A stretch of 64,000 bases of DNA from an uncultured Prevotella sp. (GTDB taxonomy: Bacteria; Bacteroidota; Bacteroidia; Bacteroidales; Bacteroidaceae): the NCBI GenBank assembly GCA_934272845.1, contig CAKQSF010000006.1, forward strand, positions 21,677-85,676. Direction: 5' to 3'. Both the position numbers and the translations under genes were made by a program. The notes beneath the pieces are model-generated. The model saw nothing but the letters and a program-made list of their open reading frames with translations, was not told where the DNA came from and ran no database searches. Shown in pieces: positions 18,927 to 27,599 of the stretch. The number at the start of each line of letters is the position of its first letter. The first letter of the stretch is position 1.

Positions 18927-18958
18927 TAGCCCGACATCGTCATTACGATATCGGGCTA
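18927..18958. terminator. Terminator-like hairpin downstream of cysK
   Basis: TAGCCCGACATCGT pairs with ACGATATCGGGCTA (one wobble) around a 4-nt loop, 53 nt past the cysK stop. Confidence 0.7.
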
Positions 18959-19010
18959 TACTGGTTTCTTATTGTGAATGTGTTGTTAATATATTAGGTG
19001 CTTACGTTTT

Positions 19011-19955
19011 TTATAGTGGATACTCGTCAAATGCGTAGAGCACTGTTGAGAGATAACGCTCACCAGTATCTGGGAGAAGGGTAACGATGCGCTTGCCCTT
19101 GTTCTCAGGACGCTTTGCAAGGAGTTGAGCGGCAAAGGCTGCTGCACCAGAACTGATACCTACGAGGAGACCTTCCTGCTGTGCCAGTTCGCGACCTGTA
19201 CGGATAGCGTCATCATTATCTATATCGAGTACCTCATCGATTACTGAGGCATCGTATGTCTTTGGAATGAAGCCTGCACCAATACCCTGTATCTTATGTG
19301 GTCCCATAGGCTGACCGTTAAGTACGGCTGATGTTGATGGCTCTACTGCATAGACCTTAATGTTAGGGTTCTGCTCCTTAAGGTATTTTGCGATACCTGA
19401 GATAGTACCACCTGTACCTACACCTGCTACGAAGATGTCGATAGTACCCTCTGTCTGCTTCCATATCTCCGGACCTGTAGTAGCATAGTGGCGTGCAGGG
19501 TTAGCAGGGTTCTCAAACTGCTGGAGTATTACTGAACCTGGGATTTCGTCACGCAACTGTTCTGCTGCACGGATGGCTCCCGCCATTCCTTCCTTACCGC
19601 TAGTGAGGCGTACCTCGGCACCGTATGCCTTAACGAGGTTGCGACGCTCTATGGACATCGTCTCTGGCATGGTGAGGATAAGGTGATAACCTTTCACTGC
19701 ACTGACAAGAGCAAGGCCAACACCCGTGTTACCAGAGGTAGGCTCAATGATTGTAGCACCTGGTTTCAATATGCCTTTTGCCTCTGCGTCTTCTATCATG
19801 GCGAGGGCTATGCGGTCTTTTACGCTACCACCTGGGTTAAAGTACTCTACCTTTGCTATGATAGGGGTTTCAAGACCGTTCTTTGCAGAAAACTTGTTAA
19901 GTTCGAGTAGTGGTGTGTTACCAACCAACTCTGTGAGGGATTTTGCTATTGCCAT
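19011..19955 (-). CDS. cysK: Cysteine synthase A (O-acetylserine sulfhydrylase)
   Basis: PLP enzyme that makes L-cysteine from O-acetylserine and sulfide in the cytoplasm. The 314-residue protein has the PLP Lys46 in [11 protein letters not shown], the substrate loop [10 protein letters not shown] (about 69-78), the glycine loop GTGGTISG (about 177-184) that holds the PLP phosphate, and the ISSGAAA segment with the pyridine-contact Ser (about 266). Length and motifs are those of CysK rather than CysM. It has its own promoter at 20023-20053 and a terminator-like hairpin downstream. No cysE is in the window. Confidence 0.96.
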   Translation of the reverse strand: MAIAKSLTELVGNTPLLELNKFSAKNGLETPIIAKVEYFNPGGSVKDRIALAMIEDAEAKGILKPGATIIEPTSGNTGVGLALVSAVKGYHLILTMPETMSIERRNLVKAYGAEVRLTSGKEGMAGAIRAAEQLRDEIPGSVILQQFENPANPARHYATTGPEIWKQTEGTIDIFVAGVGTGGTISGIAKYLKEQNPNIKVYAVEPSTSAVLNGQPMGPHKIQGIGAGFIPKTYDASVIDEVLDIDNDDAIRTGRELAQQEGLLVGISSGAAAFAAQLLAKRPENKGKRIVTLLPDTGERYLSTVLYAFDEYPL

Positions 19956-20022
19956 AGTAGTATTCTTTTTATTGTTATTTTACTTATTATTTATAGTTTG
20001 TGTTGTTTGTTATTTCTGAGTG

Positions 20023-20053
20023 CAAAGTTACGAACTTTCCTATATGTGGACAA
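20023..20053 (-). promoter_or_regulatory. cysK promoter (-33 TTG, N20, -7 TAACTTTG)
   Basis: The reverse strand has TTG at 20053-20051, a 20-nt spacer and TAACTTTG at 20030-20023, about 68 nt upstream of the ATG. Confidence 0.65.
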
Positions 20054-20164
20054 TAGCATAAGTTTGGTATATCAAATAACCATTCTCCCTGCCCTCCACT
20101 CGAGGGAAGAGAGATACACGTATATTTCCCGCTTATCTCATTGATAAAGATAGTGTAAATGCGG

Positions 20165-20196
20165 TTTGGGTATATAATTTTTTTTTATTACCTTTG
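20165..20196 (+). promoter_or_regulatory. S41 protease promoter (TTTG-N20-TACCTTTG)
   Basis: TTTG at 20165-20168, a 20-nt spacer and TACCTTTG at 20189-20196 match both Bacteroidetes elements. The ATG is 58 nt downstream. It is divergent from the cysK promoter. Confidence 0.75.
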
Positions 20197-20254
20197 CAGC
20201 GGTTTCTCAAGACAATGAGATTATCATACACCTATATATAATATTAAAGAGAAC

Positions 20255-21889
20255 ATGAAACGCAACCTGACAATACGCATTCTTATTTCCATGATGATGT
20301 GCCTCGCCTTTGCTGGCAACACCATCGCGCAGAAAAGAAACAAGATTAATAACGTAGACGAGAACAACCTCCGAAAACTTACATTCGCTGCCATGGCCAT
20401 AACAAGCCTGTATGTGGACAGCGTGGACGACAATAAACTGACGGAGGATGCCATACGTGGTATGCTTGAGAAACTGGATCCGCACTCCTCTTACTCTACA
20501 CCGAAGGAGGTGAAGAGCCTCAACGAACCGCTGCAGGGTAACTTTGAGGGGGTAGGCGTGCAGTTTAACATGCTTGAAGATACGCTCTTGGTGGTACAGA
20601 CTGTGAACGGGGGACCGTCAGAAAAGGTGGGAATAATGGCTGGCGACCGATTCGTGTCGGTTAACGATACAGCCATAGCAGGCGTGAAGATGTCGAAGGA
20701 GGACATCATGAAACGACTGCGCGGACCGAAAGGCACCAAGGTGAAGATAGGAGTAAAACGCGCTGGCATTAAGGAAACGGTGTACTTTACCGTGACTCGA
20801 GACAAGATTCCGCTCAACACGGTGGATGCGTCATACATGCTCAGACCTGGTATAGGCTACATACGCATCGCTTCCTTCGGACTTACCACGCACAAGGAGT
20901 TTACGGACTGCATAGACCAGTTGAAGAAACAGGGAATGAAAGACCTCGTATTGGACCTGCAGGACAATGGCGGCGGATACCTTCAGGCAGCGGCAGACCT
21001 GCTGAACGAACTGCTTGATGAGAACGACCTGCTGGTTTACACGGAGGGAAGAACCGTGCGAAGACAGGAGTTCAGAGCCAAAGGCAACGGAATGTTTAGA
21101 AGAGGACGAATCGTGGTGCTCGTTAATGAATACTCTGCCTCAGCAGCGGAAATAGTAACTGGAGCCATACAGGACCAAGACCGCGGCACGGTAGTGGGCA
21201 GACGCACATTCGGCAAAGGACTGGTACAACGACCTATCGATATGCCCGACGGCTCTATGATACGCCTGACGGTGGCTCACTATTACACACCATCAGGGCG
21301 ATGCATACAGAAACCTTACGTAAAAGGTAACAAGCAGGACTACCAGAACGACCTAGAGAAACGCTTTGAACACGGAGAGTTTACCAATGCTGACAGCATA
21401 CACTTTGCTGACTCACTGAAGTTTGAGACGCTGAAACTTCACCGCACGGTGTATGGAGGAGGCGGTATAATGCCAGACTATTTCGTGGCACTCGACACCA
21501 CACGCTACACTCGATACCACCGCGAACTGGCAGCACGCAGCGTTATTATCAACGCTAACCTGCGCTATGCAGAGAAAGCACGCAAAGAACTACTGAAACG
21601 ATACGGAAAAGAGGCTGACCCAACTAACGATAACCACGGGAAGAAGGGATTTGCTGCCTTCATGCACAACTTCGAAATACCACAGGAGGTAATAGAAGGT
21701 ATATGGGCGGAAGGCGAGAAACTAAAAATCAAACCAAAAGACGAAGAGGAACGCAAACAGACGGAACGCATGATAAGACTGCAACTGAAAGCACTCGTAG
21801 CAAGAGACTTATGGAGCATGACAGAGTATTTCCGCGTAACAAACGAGGATAGCGACGTAATAAAATGCGCACTCGACAGACTGAAATAA
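20255..21889 (+). CDS. S41 family C-terminal processing peptidase (CtpA/Prc type)
   Basis: Serine protease exported by a signal peptide (hydrophobic 8-24, cut near IAQ) and probably acting in the periplasm on C-terminal ends. The 544-residue protein has the CTP N-terminal segment (DGMLEKLDPHSSY-like), a PDZ domain (about 85-170, with FEGVGVQFNM and GIMAGDRFVSVND) and the peptidase core. The Ser-Lys dyad is visible: Ser296 in YSASAAEI and Lys321 in FGKGLVQ, with the 25-residue spacing typical of CtpA. A C-terminal helical extension of about 150 residues is common in Bacteroidetes homologues. It is a monocistronic unit with a clear promoter. Confidence 0.92.
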   Translation: MKRNLTIRILISMMMCLAFAGNTIAQKRNKINNVDENNLRKLTFAAMAITSLYVDSVDDNKLTEDAIRGMLEKLDPHSSYSTPKEVKSLNEPLQGNFEGVGVQFNMLEDTLLVVQTVNGGPSEKVGIMAGDRFVSVNDTAIAGVKMSKEDIMKRLRGPKGTKVKIGVKRAGIKETVYFTVTRDKIPLNTVDASYMLRPGIGYIRIASFGLTTHKEFTDCIDQLKKQGMKDLVLDLQDNGGGYLQAAADLLNELLDENDLLVYTEGRTVRRQEFRAKGNGMFRRGRIVVLVNEYSASAAEIVTGAIQDQDRGTVVGRRTFGKGLVQRPIDMPDGSMIRLTVAHYYTPSGRCIQKPYVKGNKQDYQNDLEKRFEHGEFTNADSIHFADSLKFETLKLHRTVYGGGGIMPDYFVALDTTRYTRYHRELAARSVIINANLRYAEKARKELLKRYGKEADPTNDNHGKKGFAAFMHNFEIPQEVIEGIWAEGEKLKIKPKDEEERKQTERMIRLQLKALVARDLWSMTEYFRVTNEDSDVIKCALDRLK

Positions 21890-21961
21890 TACATAAAGGC
21901 ATCTTTTATCTGCACACAAGCATATGGTTTGTGCAAAAAAAAGTGCTTTTTCGTGAAATAA

Positions 21962-21993
21962 TTTGGTCATTAAGAAGAAATTGTGTAATTTTG
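21962..21993 (+). promoter_or_regulatory. acpP promoter (TTTG-N20-TAATTTTG)
   Basis: TTTG at 21962-21965, a 20-nt spacer and TAATTTTG at 21986-21993 give a full consensus. The acpP ATG is 67 nt downstream. Confidence 0.8.
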
Positions 21994-22060
21994 CAGCGAA
22001 ATTCGACAATGAATTGAAAATAAAGAATAAAAAAAGAATATTAATTTAAAAATTTAAATC

Positions 22061-22297
22061 ATGTCTGAAATTGAAAAGAAAGTAGTTGACATTATTTGTG
22101 ATAAACTCGGTGTAGAACAAGCAGAAGTAAAGGCAGAGGCATCTTTCACTAACGACCTCGGTGCAGACTCTCTTGACACTGTAGAACTCATCATGGAACT
22201 TGAGAAGGAGTTCGGCGTAACAATCCCTGACTCTGACGCAGAGAAGATCCAAACTGTTGGTGACGCTATCGCATACATCGAGAACGCAAGCAAGTAA
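22061..22297 (+). CDS. acpP: Acyl carrier protein
   Basis: Carries growing fatty-acyl chains on a 4'-phosphopantetheine arm. The 78-residue acidic protein has the attachment Ser37 in [11 protein letters not shown] and the usual four-helix length. It is followed by fabF and rnc, a conserved order in Bacteroidetes, with a hairpin in the acpP-fabF gap that may lower fabF expression relative to acpP. Confidence 0.97.
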   Translation: MSEIEKKVVDIICDKLGVEQAEVKAEASFTNDLGADSLDTVELIMELEKEFGVTIPDSDAEKIQTVGDAIAYIENASK

Positions 22298-22334
22298 TAG
22301 CACCTGCTGCGAACAGTAATCAATATGATACATC

Positions 22335-22383
22335 ATGGGGGACGGCAAGGCGATACTTTCGACTGACCGTCACCCATTTTTTT
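22335..22383 (+). terminator. Probable terminator/attenuating hairpin between acpP and fabF
   Basis: ATGGG-GGACGG pairs with CCGTC-ACCCAT around a ~21-nt loop, followed by TTTTTTTG. It lies within an otherwise co-directional cluster, so partial termination is plausible. Confidence 0.65.
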
Positions 22384-22463
22384 GTTTTGGTTAGGACTTT
22401 ACTTAACATTTAACACTAACCATTATCATATATCATAATATCAATTACATATCAATACATAAC

Positions 22464-23723
22464 ATGGAACTTAAAAGAGTTGTTGTTACGGGCATCGGTG
22501 CCGTTACACCTCTCGGACTCAGTGCCGAAGAAACATGGAAAAACCTGCTGGCTGGCGTTAGCGGAGCAGCAGAGATTAAGCAGTTTGACGCAACAAGATA
22601 CAAGACTCACTTCGCATGCGAGGTAAAAGACTTTGACCCTTCTAAGTGGATTGACCGCAAGGAAGTTCGTAAGATGGACAAGTTCTGCCAGTTCGCTATC
22701 GCAAGTGCTGCAATGGGCATCGAAGACGCTGCCATTGACCTTGAGACAGTGGATAAGAACCGTATCGGCGTTATCTACGGTGTAGGTATCGGTGGTCTAA
22801 AAACTATGCAGGACGAGATTGACTATTACTCTTCTCACAAGGACACACCGAAGTTTAACCCATTCTTCATCCCTAAGATGATTGGTGACATAGCACCTGG
22901 TCAGATTTCTATCCGCTACGGATTCCACGGTCCTAACTACGCTACTACCAGCGCTTGCGCATCTTCTACCAACGCTTTGGCTGACGCATTCAACCTCATT
23001 CGCCTCGGTAAGGCTAACATCATCGTCAGCGGTGGTGCAGAGGCTGTTATCACAGACCCAGGTCTTGGAGGATTCAACTCTATGCACGCTCTCTCTACAC
23101 GCAACGATGAGCCACAGAAGGCTAGCCGTCCGTTCTCTGCTTCAAGAGACGGTTTCGTGATGGGCGAAGGCGCTGCATGTCTCATACTCGAAGAACTAGA
23201 GCACGCTAAGGCACGCGGAGCAAAGATTTACTGCGAGATGGTGGGCGAGGGAATGTCGGCTGATGCTTACCACATCACTGCGTCTCACCCAGAAGGTCTC
23301 GGGGCAAAGATTGTGATGTCTGAGGCACTGAAAGACGCTAACATGAAGCCTGAGGATATTGACTACATCAACGTTCATGGCACTTCTACACCTGTTGGTG
23401 ACATCTCTGAGGCTAAAGCCATTAAGGAACTCTTTGGAGAATGGGCTTACAAACTCAACATATCTTCTACTAAGTCTATGACTGGTCACCTCCTTGGTGC
23501 TGCAGGCGCTGTGGAGGCTATGGCTTGCGTACTGTCTGTTCAGAACGATATCATTCCTCCTACAATCAACCATGAGGAAGGAGATGAAGATCCAGAGATT
23601 GACTATAACATGAACTTCACCTTCAATAAGGCGCAAAAACGCGAGGTTCGTGCCGCACTGAGCAATACATTCGGCTTCGGTGGACACAATGCTTGCGTGA
23701 TTTTTAAGAAATATGCTGAGTAA
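22464..23723 (+). CDS. fabF: Beta-ketoacyl-ACP synthase II
   Basis: Condenses malonyl-ACP with acyl-ACP in fatty-acid elongation. The 419-residue thiolase-fold enzyme has the nucleophile Cys165 in TTSACASSTNA, the catalytic His in NVHGTSTPVGD (about 305) and the second His with Lys in STKSMTGHLLGAAG (about 335-345). Glycine-rich NTFGFGGHN lies near the C-terminus. Length is typical. The stop codon lies inside the rnc reading frame: rnc starts 11 nt before fabF ends, implying coupled translation. Confidence 0.97.
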   Translation: MELKRVVVTGIGAVTPLGLSAEETWKNLLAGVSGAAEIKQFDATRYKTHFACEVKDFDPSKWIDRKEVRKMDKFCQFAIASAAMGIEDAAIDLETVDKNRIGVIYGVGIGGLKTMQDEIDYYSSHKDTPKFNPFFIPKMIGDIAPGQISIRYGFHGPNYATTSACASSTNALADAFNLIRLGKANIIVSGGAEAVITDPGLGGFNSMHALSTRNDEPQKASRPFSASRDGFVMGEGAACLILEELEHAKARGAKIYCEMVGEGMSADAYHITASHPEGLGAKIVMSEALKDANMKPEDIDYINVHGTSTPVGDISEAKAIKELFGEWAYKLNISSTKSMTGHLLGAAGAVEAMACVLSVQNDIIPPTINHEEGDEDPEIDYNMNFTFNKAQKREVRAALSNTFGFGGHNACVIFKKYAE

Positions 23724-24855
23724 TATTATTGATAGAATAAGACTCCCTTTCCGTAAGGAGAAGGAGTTTTATTTTGCTTTATACAATATTTTAGGGTTCT
23801 ATCCGCACAACATTACCTACTACAAGGTCGCACTGATGCACAAAAGCCTTGGACATCGCGCCACTGCCAAGGAACTGAAAGCATTGGAGGGCACTACCTT
23901 TAAAAAGGAAAAAGGGGCAAAGAAGGACGACGGACGATACGAAGTATTCAAACGCAAACAGAGCAAAAAGGCACGAATGAACGCCGACAACCCCAAGGGA
24001 CAGAGAAAGGGAAGGCTCGGAAAACAACTGAACAACGAACGTCTGGAGTTCTTGGGAGATGCTATTCTCGATGCTGTAGTAGGCGATGTGGTTTACCGTT
24101 GCTTCCCTGGCAAACCTGAAGGCTTCCTCACTAACACACGCTCTAAACTGGTACAACGTGAGACTCTCGGCAGACTAGCAAAGGAAATGGGCGTAACGCA
24201 ACTCATTTTAGCAAGCGGAAAGAACGCTACACACAACAGTTACATCGGTGGCAACGCATTCGAAGCACTCGTAGGAGCAGTATATCTCGACAGAGGATAT
24301 GACGCATGCTATGACTTTTGGATTAACCGCGTAATGAAATCCTACCTCAATGTTGACAAGGTGGCTTACAAAGAAGTGAACTTCAAGTCGAAAATACTGG
24401 AGTGGTCACAGAAGAACCGTGTCAAGATGGAGTTCATAATGGAGGAACAAACGCAGGACAAACAAGGCTCACCCAAATTCGTATACTCACTACAACTAGA
24501 AGGACTCGTGGGAGGTACGGCCGAGGGATTTTCTAAGAAGGAGAGCCAACAGAAGGCATGCGAGATAACCTTAAAGAAACTACGCTCTGACAGCAAGTTC
24601 CTCGATAGCGTATTTGCCGCAAAAACGGCAAGAACAAAGATGGAGGAGAACCCTACAACCGCTGTACCCGCTGTAGAAGAGCCTAAGAATAACGACTTCT
24701 TCGTTGAGCAGAAACAAGATGTTCCTAAAGAAACTGTAAGCAAGACTGAAGGCGAAGTTGACAGCCTGTCACTTGACGACATTGAGGCTACGCCAAAGGA
24801 ACTGACCCAAGAAGACATCATTGCCCAAGCCGAAGAACAGGCTTATAAAGAATAA
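23713..24855 (+). CDS. rnc: Ribonuclease III with basic insertion and acidic tail
   Basis: Cleaves double-stranded RNA in rRNA and mRNA processing. The 380-residue protein has the HKS motif at 43-45, the signature NNERLEFLGDAILD (107-120), further catalytic acidic residues in GNAFEALVGAVYLDRGYD, and a C-terminal double-stranded RNA-binding domain (about 225-300). Two features are unusual. About 60 residues, rich in Lys and Arg, separate HKS from the signature, where E. coli RNase III has only a few. A ~75-residue acidic, low-complexity tail follows the RNA-binding domain. The start overlaps fabF by 11 nt. A CTAG array begins 15 nt after the stop. Confidence 0.95.
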   Translation: MLSNIIDRIRLPFRKEKEFYFALYNILGFYPHNITYYKVALMHKSLGHRATAKELKALEGTTFKKEKGAKKDDGRYEVFKRKQSKKARMNADNPKGQRKGRLGKQLNNERLEFLGDAILDAVVGDVVYRCFPGKPEGFLTNTRSKLVQRETLGRLAKEMGVTQLILASGKNATHNSYIGGNAFEALVGAVYLDRGYDACYDFWINRVMKSYLNVDKVAYKEVNFKSKILEWSQKNRVKMEFIMEEQTQDKQGSPKFVYSLQLEGLVGGTAEGFSKKESQQKACEITLKKLRSDSKFLDSVFAAKTARTKMEENPTTAVPAVEEPKNNDFFVEQKQDVPKETVSKTEGEVDSLSLDDIEATPKELTQEDIIAQAEEQAYKE

Positions 24856-24869
24856 AAAGGGATAAACAC

Positions 24870-25015
24870 CCTAGTCCCCCTAGAATCCCCTAGTCCCCCT
24901 AGCCCCCTAGAACCTCTAGTCCCCCTAGAACCCCTAGTTCCCCTAGTTCCCCTAGTCCCCCTAGAACCTCTAGTCCCTCCTAGAACCTCTAGTCCCCCTA
25001 GAACCCCTAGTCCCC
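24870..25015 (+). repeat. CTAG array 2, between rnc and dapB
   Basis: Sixteen CTAG sites at 8-10-nt spacing with C-rich linkers (CTAGTCCCC, CTAGAACCT). It begins 15 nt past the rnc stop and ends about 30 nt before dapB. No terminator or promoter is evident in the gap, so it may be transcribed into dapB. Confidence 0.9.
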
Positions 25016-25047
25016 ATAAAAAAACAACAAAAAAAACCAACCACAAC

Positions 25048-25803
25048 ATGAAAATTGCACTCATAGGATATGGAAAGATGGGCAAGATGATTGAGCAGAT
25101 CGCTCTCTCTCGCGGCCATAAGATAGTAAGCATCATCGATATTGACAATCAAGAAGACTTCGACAGCCCAGCATTTGCCTCTGCTGACGTAGCAATAGAG
25201 TTCACCGCACCTCACGTGGCTTACGGCAACTACCTCAAAGCATGGTCTAAGGGCGTGAAGGTCGTTAGTGGCTCCACAGGTTGGCTGAAGGAGCACGGTG
25301 ACGACGTGCGACACGCTTGCAACAAGGAAGGAAAAACTCTCTTCTGGGCGTCAAACTACTCTATCGGTGTCGCAATATTCTCTGCAGTCAACAAGTACTT
25401 GGCTAAAATAATGAACTCATTCCCACAGTATGACGTAGAAGAAACTGAGACTCACCACATCCATAAACTCGATCATCCATCAGGCACTGGCATCACTCTC
25501 GCTGAGCAGATTGTAGCCAACCTCGACCGTAAGAGCGACTGGCAGATGGGCACCCTTACACAACCAGACGGAACCGTGGTACCAGCAGAGAACAACGACA
25601 GCAACAAGTTGACAATCAACTCCGTTCGTCGCGGTGAAGTTCCTGGTATTCACTCTATCACATGGAACTCTGAAGCAGACCAGATAACAATCACTCATGA
25701 CGCACATTCACGCCAAGGCTTCGCCCTCGGTGCTGTACTTGCAGCAGAATACACAGCGCAGCACAGCGGACTGTTAACGATCGACGATATGTTTAAGTTC
25801 TAA
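25048..25803 (+). CDS. dapB: 4-hydroxy-tetrahydrodipicolinate reductase
   Basis: NAD(P)H-dependent reductase of the lysine/diaminopimelate pathway. The 251-residue protein has a Rossmann nucleotide site at the start (IALIGYGKMGKMIEQIA), the E-TAPHVAYGN segment, the ASNYSIGVAIF segment, the substrate-binding HHIHKLDHPSGTG motif (about 138-150, with the conserved His and Lys) and a C-terminal GxxHxI-type strand (VPGIHSITW). It is flanked on both sides by CTAG arrays and sits between rnc and lepB. The A/C-rich leader just ahead of the ATG has no Shine-Dalgarno site, usual for the phylum. Confidence 0.96.
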   Translation: MKIALIGYGKMGKMIEQIALSRGHKIVSIIDIDNQEDFDSPAFASADVAIEFTAPHVAYGNYLKAWSKGVKVVSGSTGWLKEHGDDVRHACNKEGKTLFWASNYSIGVAIFSAVNKYLAKIMNSFPQYDVEETETHHIHKLDHPSGTGITLAEQIVANLDRKSDWQMGTLTQPDGTVVPAENNDSNKLTINSVRRGEVPGIHSITWNSEADQITITHDAHSRQGFALGAVLAAEYTAQHSGLLTIDDMFKF

Positions 25804-25811
25804 AAGAACAT

Positions 25812-25975
25812 CTAGCAACCTCTAGAACATCTAGCACCCCTAGAACATCTAGTCCACCTAGAACATCTAGCAACCCCTAGAACATCTAGCAACCCCTAGA
25901 ACATCTAGCAACCCCTAGAACATCTAGCAACCCCTAGAACATCTAGCACCTCTAGAACATCTAGCAACCCCTAGA
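25812..25975 (+). repeat. CTAG array 3, between dapB and lepB
   Basis: Eighteen CTAG sites in an alternating two-part unit (CTAGAACAT then CTAGCAACCC, about 19 nt) that starts 9 nt after the dapB stop and ends 24 nt before lepB. Confidence 0.9.
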
Positions 25976-25998
25976 ACAACAAAACCACCAAACAACCA

Positions 25999-27441
25999 AT
26001 GAAAAAGAAAAACCAACCTAACATGAAGGTACAATGGACAAAATTCGTCATCGTCCTTGTCCTGTACCTTATATTCTTGCTATGGCTGAAGAGTTGGTTA
26101 GGACTCATCGTAGTACCGTTTATCTACGATGCCTATATCTCTCGCAAGATACGCTGGGACTGGTGGAAAGACCTTGAAAACCCAATGCGCATGATAATGT
26201 CGTGGGTTGACGCCTTGGTCTTCGCACTGGTAGCAGTATACTTCATCAACCTCTTCTTCTTCCAGAACTACGTTATACCATCAAGTTCACTGGAGAAGTC
26301 ATTGCTTACAGGCGACTACCTCTTCGTGTCAAAGGTAAGTTACGGCCCACGCATACCGCAAACACCACTAACAATGCCGCTGACGCAACACACCATGCCT
26401 ATACTCGGTACCAAGTCTTACATAGACTGGCCACAGTGGGACTACCGCCGTGCACCTGGTCTAGGAAAGGTACAACTCAACGACATCGTTGTATTCAACT
26501 TCCCTGCAGGCGACACCGTTGTCTCTGACCCTATATTACAGCCTAATGACTATTACCAAATGGTCTATGGCTACGGTCAGCAAATACTGCAACAACAGGG
26601 GATAACACCACAACTCGACAGTCTCAATGCCATGCAACTGCGCAACTACTACGCCACGGCATACAACGCAGGAAGAATGTATATCACACAGAATCCTAAC
26701 GAGTTCGGCAAACTGATAGCACGCCCTACCGACCGAAGAGAGAACTACGTAAAACGCTGCGTGGGACTGCCAGGACAAACACTACAGATAAAGAACCGAA
26801 TAGTCTACCTTAACGGCAAAGCCAACAAAGAACCTGACAACGTGCAGTACACCTACCGCATCAAGTTCAAGGATATGTTGCCTGAAGACCTCATCGACGA
26901 GTTAGGTATTACGCAGGAAGACATCGCACAGCATAACCAGTACGGCTATATGCCACTTACCAACCATGCCGCCAGCGTACTTAAGAACCACAAAGACCTT
27001 GTAGAATCTATTCAGATAAACAAGGAACAGGTAGTGGGTGATATATACCCACTCAACGCACGATATGGCTGGACACGCGACAACTACGGACCTATTTGGA
27101 TTCCTCAAAAGGGAAAGAGCGTTAAATTAACACTGCAGAACCTTCCTATCTACGAGCGTCCAATACGCGTCTACGAAGGCAACGACCTCACCGTAACGCC
27201 TAACGGTAAGATACTCATCAACGGTAAGGAGGCACACTCATACACCTTCAAGATGGACTACTACTGGATGCAAGGCGACAACCGTCACAATAGTGCCGAT
27301 TCCCGTTACTGGGGCTTCGTGCCGGAAGACCACATCGTGGGCAAACCTATCTTCATCTGGTGGTCAAACAATCCTGACAAGAAAGGCTTTAGCGCAATAC
27401 GCTGGAACCGCCTCTTCCGTTTTGTAGACAACATAAAATAA
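25999..27441 (+). CDS. lepB: Signal peptidase I
   Basis: Membrane serine protease that removes signal peptides from exported proteins. The 480-residue protein has hydrophobic segments at about 13-45 and 70-92, then the catalytic Ser97 in PSSSLEKSL and the general-base Lys252 in YVKRCVGLPGQ. The last conserved box is GDNRHNSADSRYWGFVPEDHIVG near the C-terminus. The 155 residues between Ser and Lys include the large insert common in Bacteroidetes LepB; the E. coli enzyme has a much shorter spacing. An alternative Met at codon 9 is possible. Transcription may come through from rnc-dapB; a terminator-like hairpin follows at 27485. Confidence 0.95.
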   Translation: MKKKNQPNMKVQWTKFVIVLVLYLIFLLWLKSWLGLIVVPFIYDAYISRKIRWDWWKDLENPMRMIMSWVDALVFALVAVYFINLFFFQNYVIPSSSLEKSLLTGDYLFVSKVSYGPRIPQTPLTMPLTQHTMPILGTKSYIDWPQWDYRRAPGLGKVQLNDIVVFNFPAGDTVVSDPILQPNDYYQMVYGYGQQILQQQGITPQLDSLNAMQLRNYYATAYNAGRMYITQNPNEFGKLIARPTDRRENYVKRCVGLPGQTLQIKNRIVYLNGKANKEPDNVQYTYRIKFKDMLPEDLIDELGITQEDIAQHNQYGYMPLTNHAASVLKNHKDLVESIQINKEQVVGDIYPLNARYGWTRDNYGPIWIPQKGKSVKLTLQNLPIYERPIRVYEGNDLTVTPNGKILINGKEAHSYTFKMDYYWMQGDNRHNSADSRYWGFVPEDHIVGKPIFIWWSNNPDKKGFSAIRWNRLFRFVDNIK

Positions 27442-27468
27442 ACTATAGTAGATGAAGTCTCTATAGTT
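27441..27468 (+). repeat. Small inverted repeat overlapping the lepB stop
   Basis: AACTATAG and CTATAGTT are separated by 12 nt, directly at the end of lepB. This is a possible RNA hairpin upstream of the terminator. Confidence 0.5.
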
Positions 27469-27484
27469 AAGGAATAACATCGAG

Positions 27485-27525
27485 GGAGCGGCATGTCTTC
27501 TAAAGAGACTGCCGCTCCTTTCGTT
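27485..27525 (+). terminator. Terminator after lepB
   Basis: GGAGCGGCA and TGCCGCTCC bracket a 16-nt loop and are followed by TTTCGTT. Confidence 0.75.
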
Positions 27526-27587
27526 GTAACAAACAATGCATTTACAACTAAAACCAGGTTACAAACAATGCATTTACAACTAAAACC
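27526..27587 (+). repeat. 32-nt period direct repeat, two copies
   Basis: A ~30-nt unit containing ACAAACAATGCATTTACAAC occurs at 27526-27555 and 27558-27587, just upstream of the four-helix-bundle gene. The two copies differ by one base. Confidence 0.8.
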
Positions 27588-27599
27588 TGAACACCATTT

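Noticed and set aside
24862..25148. Reverse frames over CTAG array 2 with GTRGSRGTRGS-like repeats
   Set aside because: Repeat translation again; it overlaps the conserved start of dapB on the other strand.
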